DNA of 64,000 bases from Ruminococcus gauvreauii. GTDB lineage: Bacteria; Bacillota; Clostridia; Lachnospirales; Lachnospiraceae. This document shows positions 58,544 to 64,000 of this stretch, in pieces (position 1 is the first letter of the stretch; the number at the start of each line of letters is the position of its first letter). The notes under the pieces were generated by a model. It was not told where the DNA came from. It worked only from the letters and a program-made list of their open reading frames with translations, and made no database searches. The translations under genes and the position numbers were made by a program. Where the stretch lies: positions 2,170,001 to 2,234,000 of the forward strand of contig NZ_CP102290.1 of NCBI RefSeq assembly GCF_025151995.1. The letters are read 5' to 3'.

Positions 58544-61066
58544 GTGCAGACAATAAACTTTTACCCACATCTAAATGATATCTATATCACAGAACGCCTC
58601 AGGCAGAGGCTCGCGGTCATTGACAGTGCACGGATCACAACAGTCATAGCGCCCATGGGCTTTGGTAAGACGACTGCGATCACATGGTGGATGAAGCAGC
58701 AGAGTAAGTATCATCCCGACTGGGTTATCCTGCGTCAGATGATCGACACCCCCAGTGTGACTGACTTCTGGTCGGGCCTCTGCCGGGTGCTGCGGAGGTA
58801 CCCCGTCCTGGCGGAGCAATTGGCGTCGCTGGGTTTTCCGGCTGATACCCAGGCCATGTCTATCATGGCTGAACTGATCGAGGACGCACTGCCGGAAACT
58901 GGAAGGCACATCTGCTATGTGCTGGACGATCTGTACATTTTTAAGGATAAACGACTGGTGTCGCTGTTGCTGTACCTTTCCCGGCGTCTGGAGAACCGCA
59001 TAAATATTATTCTGCTCTCCCGCAGCCAGATATTCAGCGAGGAGGAGCGGATGCGGATGGGAGCAGGACTCGGTGAGATTTCGGCGGATGACCTGCGGCT
59101 GAATGAAAGCGAAGCTGCACAATATGCCAGGCGGTGCGGGCTTACTGCGGATAAGAAGGAGATTGCTGCCCTTGCTGCTGCCAGTGAGGGGTGGATATCC
59201 ATGATCTATCTGAACTTCAGGGCCTATGTCCAAACGGGAGTATGGATTTCCGGCAGTGCCGACATTTTTAACCTGATCGATCAGATCTTGCTGGAGCCTC
59301 TGCCGGAGCGCCAGCAGCAGTTTTTGATCTTAATCGGCATCACAGATAATTTCACAACGGAAGAAGCCGCCTATCTCTGGCAGCAGCCGGATACGGAAGC
59401 GCTTCTGCAATCCCTGTCACAAAGCAATGCCTTTATTACACGAAATGAAAACGGTGTTTACCGCTATCACCATATGCTGCGCGAGTGTACACGCCAGAAG
59501 TTTGCCAAACTGCCCGCTGACCGGCAGGCTGCTGCATATGTCAGACTGGGTGATTGGCATTTGAGTCAGCAGAATTATGTTACTGCTGAGCTTTCCTATT
59601 ACAGGGCGCAGGCATGGGACAAGCTGCTGACTGCACTGAGCATCGACTGTGGAAAGTCATTGGGCGGTGAGTATCAGGAGATGTTGTACCAGTGGAGTGA
59701 GGAGTGCCCTGTCCCTGTGCTGATGAACCATCCCGATGCGGTGCTGGTGCTGATGCGAAAGCTGTTTGCATTTCAGCGCATTCCGGAAATGTTCCGTCTG
59801 AAAGAGATTTTGCTGAGCAGCCTGAATGCCGGAACGACGTTGACCGAACAGGAGCGGCAGGACTATCTGGGTGAATGCGAGCTGGTCATGAGCTTTTTAA
59901 AATACAATGATATTTCCGCCATGAGTGCACACCACCGCAGGGCCTGCGCCATGATGAGCCGCGCATCCCGCTGTATAGACCCGAACGGCACATGGACCTT
60001 CGGTGCACCGTCTATCCTTATGGCGTATCACCGCACAGCAGGCGGGCTGGATCACGAAAATGCCGAAATGCGGGAATGTATGCCCTACTATTATCAAGTA
60101 GTGGACGGACACGGAAACGGCGCGGAGCATGTCATGCAGGGGGAAACGTATTTTATGCGAAACCTCCTGACTGACGCACAGATCAGCTATCATCTGGCCG
60201 TAGGTGCAGCAGCCCGGCGCAGTCAGCACAGCATCCGTGTGACGGCTGAATTCCTTGGGATGCGCATGGCGCTTCTGGAGGGCGATGCCGGGAAGCTTTG
60301 GACGATCATAAAACGGCAGAAGGACAGTCTTCGGGAAAACAAACAGTATATCCTGCTGGGAACGCTGGATATGTGTCAGGCATGGATTTACTCCCTGCTT
60401 GGTCATACGGAGGAGGTTCCGGCGTGGATTGCCGATGGAGCGCCCGCTTCCATGGTGATGTATCCGGCTGCGCCCATGCTGCAGACCATCTATATACAAT
60501 ACCTCCTGGCGCAGGGCAGATACACGGAAGTAATCGCCCGAAAAGAAGCCGCCGCTGCGCTGTATGAAAAGACCCACTCTCTCCAGTGCAGGATTCATTT
60601 GCATATCCAGGTGGCCGCTGCGCTGGATCGGCTTGGGCGCTGGGGAAAGGCTATGGATGAACTGAAAACTGCATTGGAACTGGCACTGCCGGATGACATC
60701 GTGATGCCTTTTGCGGAAAACTGCAGTTATATCACTGCCCTGCTGCAAGAGCTGCAAAAGCGCGGTGCTTTTCCGGAGCAGATCGAAGGAATCCTTATTC
60801 TGGCGGAGCAATACAGGGAAAGTAAGCAGCGGATTTTACGCGACCTTTGGGGGGAGGGTGAGGACTACGGACTCAGCAGACGGGAACTGGAAATCGCCGG
60901 GCTTGCGGCGAAGCGTCTGACCAACCGCGAAATTGCAGTTAAACTGCATTTGGCGGAAGGAACCGTAAAGAATCAGCTTTCCCGTATTTTTGATAAATTG
61001 GAGATAAGCAAAGAGAGCAAAAACAAACGTCTGGAATTGGAAAAACTCTTTAGTATAAAAAAGTAG
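58544..61066 (+). CDS. MalT-like LuxR-family regulator
   Basis: An 840-residue STAND-type regulator. An N-terminal ATPase domain has the P-loop APMGFGKTTAITWW near residue 36 and the Walker B-like ICYVLDDLYIF near 128. A long helical-repeat middle (about 330-760) follows, and a C-terminal LuxR helix-turn-helix (SRRELEIAGLAAKRLTNREI, AVKLHLAEGTVKNQLSRIF). The start is GTG at 58544. Such proteins switch on transcription when a ligand and ATP are bound. It diverges from the TetR gene and precedes the DUF3137/LemA genes, either of which could be its target. Its GC content is higher than that of its neighbours. Confidence 0.9.
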   Translation: MQTINFYPHLNDIYITERLRQRLAVIDSARITTVIAPMGFGKTTAITWWMKQQSKYHPDWVILRQMIDTPSVTDFWSGLCRVLRRYPVLAEQLASLGFPADTQAMSIMAELIEDALPETGRHICYVLDDLYIFKDKRLVSLLLYLSRRLENRINIILLSRSQIFSEEERMRMGAGLGEISADDLRLNESEAAQYARRCGLTADKKEIAALAAASEGWISMIYLNFRAYVQTGVWISGSADIFNLIDQILLEPLPERQQQFLILIGITDNFTTEEAAYLWQQPDTEALLQSLSQSNAFITRNENGVYRYHHMLRECTRQKFAKLPADRQAAAYVRLGDWHLSQQNYVTAELSYYRAQAWDKLLTALSIDCGKSLGGEYQEMLYQWSEECPVPVLMNHPDAVLVLMRKLFAFQRIPEMFRLKEILLSSLNAGTTLTEQERQDYLGECELVMSFLKYNDISAMSAHHRRACAMMSRASRCIDPNGTWTFGAPSILMAYHRTAGGLDHENAEMRECMPYYYQVVDGHGNGAEHVMQGETYFMRNLLTDAQISYHLAVGAAARRSQHSIRVTAEFLGMRMALLEGDAGKLWTIIKRQKDSLRENKQYILLGTLDMCQAWIYSLLGHTEEVPAWIADGAPASMVMYPAAPMLQTIYIQYLLAQGRYTEVIARKEAAAALYEKTHSLQCRIHLHIQVAAALDRLGRWGKAMDELKTALELALPDDIVMPFAENCSYITALLQELQKRGAFPEQIEGILILAEQYRESKQRILRDLWGEGEDYGLSRRELEIAGLAAKRLTNREIAVKLHLAEGTVKNQLSRIFDKLEISKESKNKRLELEKLFSIKK

Positions 61067-61140
61067 TGACCTTTGGTAACACTACAAAGAGAAGATGCCG
61101 CGGTATACTATGATAATACATCTGATGGAGGTGATGCATA

Positions 61141-62079
61141 ATAGAGAAAAAACTTACAGAGCATCGCCTGAGCGACAGCGAACTCGCAGCGAAGCTTAAA
61201 GCACTAAACACAAAGACAGGAACAATGAAGACATTCGCTGTTATCTGCCTCATCGCTGCAAGCGTAATGTTGATGTTCAGAGCATGGGTGCCGGGGATTG
61301 CAGCACTTATTGGCGCCTGCGTATTCGGGATCCTGTATACTCGCTCGGCCGGTGATGCAAAGACGCTGCTCGCTGATAACATTACGGGAAATATTATGTC
61401 AGAGGTGTTTGACGAGTGTACCTATACAGCGGATATGCGTATGCCGGACAAAGTGCTCCGCGAGGCGGGTGTGTTTTGGGATTGGGACAATGTAGTCGGA
61501 TCGGACCTGGTATCTGCAAAATATAAGGGACATACCATTAAGTTTTGTGACATTGAGCTTTCAGAAACAGTGGAAAGAGAGAACGACGACGGCAATACTA
61601 ATACGGAATATGTGACCAGATTCAAGGGACAGTGGCTGGTATGCGAACTGGACCGGGAAGTTCCTGCGAGGCTGCGTCTTCGTGAAAATGCAGAGCGCGG
61701 CAATAAGATAGGAAAGAAGCTCCTCGGTGAGCGCAGGGAAATGAAAAGTGACGTGATAACAGAAAATGAGGTGTTCAACAGGCGTTTTCAGATTCTCACA
61801 GAAGATCCTCACAGTGCATTTTACATCCTGACACCGCATTTTATGGAGTTTATCCTCAAAGCGGACGATGCTGCGAACACCCGTACATATCTGAGCTTCA
61901 TTGATAACCGTGTGCACATCCTTGTCTATAATGGGAAAGACTCCTTTGAACTGCAAAAAGCTGAAGGAGCAAATATTGAGCAGATACGTCAGCGCATGAG
62001 AGGCGAACTGAAGTATATCACAAGTATATTGGACGAACTTCTGATGAATAAATATTTATTTGGGGAGGGTCAGGTATGA
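61141..62079 (+). CDS. DUF3137 membrane protein
   Basis: A 312-residue protein with an N-terminal cytoplasmic stretch (EKKLTEHRLSDSELAAKLKA), two membrane helices (TFAVICLIAASVMLMFRAWV, AALIGACVFGILYTRS) and a soluble DUF3137-type domain to the end. The first ATG in frame is at 61225, but coding sequence extends upstream to an ATA codon at 61141 that lies nine bases after GGAGG (61127-61131). No ATG, GTG or TTG is in frame there, so a near-cognate start or a small indel is likely. It overlaps the LemA gene by four bases. DUF3137 and LemA genes are commonly linked; the function is unknown. Confidence 0.75.
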   Translation: MEKKLTEHRLSDSELAAKLKALNTKTGTMKTFAVICLIAASVMLMFRAWVPGIAALIGACVFGILYTRSAGDAKTLLADNITGNIMSEVFDECTYTADMRMPDKVLREAGVFWDWDNVVGSDLVSAKYKGHTIKFCDIELSETVERENDDGNTNTEYVTRFKGQWLVCELDREVPARLRLRENAERGNKIGKKLLGERREMKSDVITENEVFNRRFQILTEDPHSAFYILTPHFMEFILKADDAANTRTYLSFIDNRVHILVYNGKDSFELQKAEGANIEQIRQRMRGELKYITSILDELLMNKYLFGEGQV

Positions 62080-62621
62080 TATGGATAATAATTATTATCG
62101 CCTCGATTATAATACTTGTTTCAGTATTATGGTGGATCCGCACAGGCAACAGCTTTAAAAGGATGGATATTAAAATATCTGAATCGCTGTCCGGCATAGA
62201 GGTGGCGCTTACCAAGCGTTATGATATGCTGACAAAGCTGCTGGATGTTGTCAATGGATTTGCTTCTCATGAAAAAGAGGTACTGTATGAGGTTCTAAAT
62301 CTACGCAAGGAGATGACGATCCATGAAATGACCGATGTAACCGCAAAAATGGACGAAATGGAATTAAAAGTGAATGTGGTCGCGGAATCTTACCCCGAAC
62401 TGCGTTCCAGCGACGTATTTCGGGAGCTTCAACGGGGCATACGCGATGCTGAGGAGCACCTGCAGGCGGCGCGGCGGCTCTACAACAGCAGTGTGTCAGG
62501 GTACAATCAGTCCATCACGATATTTCCTTCCAGCATTGTTGCAAAATCCATGCATTGTATGCTTCGTGAATTTTTTGAGGCTAAGGAAGACAAGCGCTTC
62601 GATGTGCAGATGAAATTCTAA
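62076..62621 (+). CDS. lemA: LemA-family protein
   Basis: A 181-residue protein with one N-terminal membrane helix (IWIIIIIASIIILVSVLWWI) and a helical bundle outside or inside the membrane. The family's KRYDMLTKLLDVVNGFASHE and YNQSITIFPSSIVAKSM blocks are present. LemA proteins occur widely and have no settled role. The ATG overlaps the previous stop codon (ATGA), so it is translated with the DUF3137 protein. Confidence 0.9.
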   Translation: MIWIIIIIASIIILVSVLWWIRTGNSFKRMDIKISESLSGIEVALTKRYDMLTKLLDVVNGFASHEKEVLYEVLNLRKEMTIHEMTDVTAKMDEMELKVNVVAESYPELRSSDVFRELQRGIRDAEEHLQAARRLYNSSVSGYNQSITIFPSSIVAKSMHCMLREFFEAKEDKRFDVQMKF

Positions 62622-62647
62622 AAGGAAAAAACAAGGGGGTATTCATT

Positions 62648-63547
62648 ATGAAACGTTTTCTTTCGATTGCTTTTATATTAATCTTAGCTCTTTCTGCTTG
62701 TGGCGGAGGCGGCAGCAGTCCCGGCAGCAACAGTTCCGAAACTACTCAAAGCAGCAAGGACAGCTCAGTTACTCCATCTCCTGCTGCTCAATCAACCGTG
62801 GAGCCTGAGATTACACCGAACCCGCCGCAGGGCAGCGATAACGGGGGGATCCCCGCCGGTGCCGATGAAATTGGACAGGGAATCTATTACTATGATCTCT
62901 ATCCACTCCCGGGCGACCCCGGTGACGGTGCATCTCCCAGGGAGGGGGCTGACATCGTAGTAACGGATCTGCTGGCGCCAATGGGATTTTTTGATACACT
63001 CAGTCCCCCGCAGTGCGTCTATGTCTCGTTTGATGACCTGCAGTTTCTCGATGCAGCAAAGGGTCATGAATGTTACATTTACTCCGTTGCTTTTGGAACA
63101 GCAGCAGATGGGTTCAAGGGAGATAATTATGAGGTGGTGTACCGCGCGGCTGTTGATTACGGTGAATGGAAGGCATTCATCTATGAGGATTTTGACAGCG
63201 GCGGACAGGATGAATATGCTGACCACGGGAGCGATCCCGGCGATACTGCTGAGCATTGGAGTGACCCCGGTGACACAGGAACCCCGGAATGGTGGGGATT
63301 ATTCACGGGTGACGGCTTTTCCATTGACATTACCAACTTCAATGGAACAAGCTTCAGTTTTGCCATTTCCAATCTGAGAAATGGGGAGTATGTCTTGGAT
63401 GGCGTGGCGGCAATCGACCCTGAAAACGATCTTATGGCAGAGTATGGGCAGATAGGATTCTCCTTGTATGAGGATTTCAGCGCAGTGGATGTATTCGTTT
63501 CTGAAAGCTCTGAATGGGAACATCTGCGCGGTCAATATAAGCGTTAG
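62648..63547 (+). CDS. Hypothetical lipoprotein
   Basis: A 299-residue secreted lipoprotein. The signal peptide (MKRFLSIAFILILALSACGG) ends in the lipobox LSAC with the cysteine at residue 18. A Ser/Thr/Pro-rich linker (about 20-65) follows, then an acidic domain of about 230 residues with repeated DPGDT units (SDPGDTAEHWSDPGDTGTPE). No family is recognised. It is probably co-transcribed with the LemA pair and is followed by a terminator. Confidence 0.75.
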   Translation: MKRFLSIAFILILALSACGGGGSSPGSNSSETTQSSKDSSVTPSPAAQSTVEPEITPNPPQGSDNGGIPAGADEIGQGIYYYDLYPLPGDPGDGASPREGADIVVTDLLAPMGFFDTLSPPQCVYVSFDDLQFLDAAKGHECYIYSVAFGTAADGFKGDNYEVVYRAAVDYGEWKAFIYEDFDSGGQDEYADHGSDPGDTAEHWSDPGDTGTPEWWGLFTGDGFSIDITNFNGTSFSFAISNLRNGEYVLDGVAAIDPENDLMAEYGQIGFSLYEDFSAVDVFVSESSEWEHLRGQYKR

Positions 63548-63565
63548 GGTTAATGATACAAAGGG

Positions 63566-63608
63566 TCCGCCTGTTCTGAATATTTTTTGGAGCAGGTGGA
63601 ATTTTTTT
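63566..63608 (+). terminator. Rho-independent terminator
   Basis: TCCGCCTGTTCT pairs with GGAGCAGGTGGA, followed by ATTTTTTTAC. It ends the lipoprotein gene. Confidence 0.7.
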
Positions 63609-63914
63609 ACTGTAAAGGTCTAGGACAGTGACTGTTGGAATGTGCATCGGGCATGTTAAAACTCAAGCTATACAAAACAACCAAAAATAGTATAAAAATA
63701 TTAGGAATAAAGTGGAAATGCACATAACATATTGACATTTCAAAAAAGGTGGAGGATAATATGCACATACGGTGAAACGATTTTTGTATATAACTTCGTG
63801 CTCGTTCACGAAAATAAAAAGGAGGTGTTTCTAAATTAATAGAATGGGCTGTGATAGGAAAAGAAAGTAATAAACAATTCCGTGCTCGTTCACGGAAACC
63901 TAGGAGGATGAAAA
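63609..63914 (+). promoter_or_regulatory. Leader region with two identical-loop hairpins
   Basis: No gene is convincing in these 300 bases. Two hairpins share the CTCGTT loop and CGTG/CACG stem: TTCGTGCTCGTTCACGAA (63795-63812) and TTCCGTGCTCGTTCACGGAA (63878-63897). Each is followed within about 15 bases by a GGAGG ribosome site (63821 and 63903), but only the second leads to a real gene; the first leads to a frame of a few codons. They may be translational control or processing elements. Confidence 0.55.
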
Positions 63915-64000
63915 ATGAGGAAAAAAATTGCATTATTTTTAGCAGCGACCATGGTACTTGGCATGACAGCCTGTGCCGGCGGCAGCAATTCAGGAGATGA
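63915..64000 (+). CDS. Lipoprotein, 5' end only
   Basis: The first 28 codons encode a signal peptide with a lipobox (ALFLAATMVLGMTACAGG), so a cysteine-anchored lipoprotein starts here and runs past the window. GGAGGATGAAAA precedes the ATG. It is typical of solute-binding proteins, but the rest is not visible. Confidence 0.75.
   Translation, partial: MRKKIALFLAATMVLGMTACAGGSNSGD

Noticed and set aside
59897..60811. Long minus-strand open frame (304 codons) inside the LuxR regulator gene
   Set aside because: It lies wholly within a well-supported gene of high GC content, has no ribosome site and no recognisable domain; it is a shadow frame.

Overview
The window looks like the chromosome of a gut-type Firmicute of the Clostridia/Lachnospiraceae kind. 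The evidence is strong AGGAGG ribosome binding sites, TTGACN-17-TATAAT promoters, many TTG/GTG starts, a YesMN two-component pair, VanZ and sortase B remnants, and an integrative element with sigma-factor, HTH, DUF6462 and tyrosine-integrase genes. No tRNA, rRNA or CRISPR array was seen.

Region 1 (1-23.6 kb) is the integrase-proximal part of an integrative and conjugative or mobilizable element. It opens with the 3' part of a group II intron that carries its reverse transcriptase/maturase and ends at the stop codon of an XRE repressor. Next come an AAA ATPase, a run of uncharacterised element proteins and a DNA methyltransferase-like protein. An AbiE-type toxin-antitoxin pair sits behind an inverted-repeat promoter. 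A DNA-processing operon follows: DUF932-like protein, YqaJ exonuclease, nucleoside-deoxyribosyltransferase-like protein, RecD2-like helicase, a possible annealing protein and a CHC2 primase. The region closes with a ParM/ParR-like partition pair, an XRE regulator, a sigma-like factor with an HTH partner, an excisionase-like protein, an RHH protein and the integrase.

Region 2 (23.6-40.5 kb) is a scrapyard. It starts with the 3' part of metG (tRNA-binding domain) and ends with a second, internally deleted copy of the integrase 3' end plus the metG 3' end. Between these direct repeats lie many broken genes: DUF4869, HxlR, SLOG, DUF2007, DUF3795, two acetyltransferases, an inositol-phosphatase relative, a methyltransferase, a TudS-like protein, IS66, a VanX-like dipeptidase, VanZ, a second integrase and sortase B. 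A few genes look intact: an IbrA/IbrB-like PAPS-reductase/ParB pair, a CPBP protease, a DUF3795 protein, a VOC protein, and a second HTH plus nucleotidyltransferase pair that resembles a type IV toxin-antitoxin system.

Region 3 (40.6-55.9 kb) is an intact catabolic locus. A YesN/YesM two-component system faces a run of genes encoding an MttB-family methyltransferase, a sugar ABC transporter (binding protein, two permeases, ATPase), a UroD-family methyltransferase-like protein, a DUF624 membrane protein, a Gfo/Idh dehydrogenase, a TIM-barrel isomerase, a NagB-like isomerase/deaminase and a PfkB kinase. An exact 16-bp repeat lies before both mttB and the binding-protein gene. My inference is that the locus imports, demethylates and degrades a methylated sugar, perhaps an N-methylated amino sugar. 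This is the best candidate for an undescribed system.

Region 4 (55.9-64 kb) holds a TetR-controlled DrrAB-like ABC exporter on the minus strand, a MalT-like LuxR regulator, a DUF3137/LemA membrane pair, a lipoprotein and the start of another lipoprotein.
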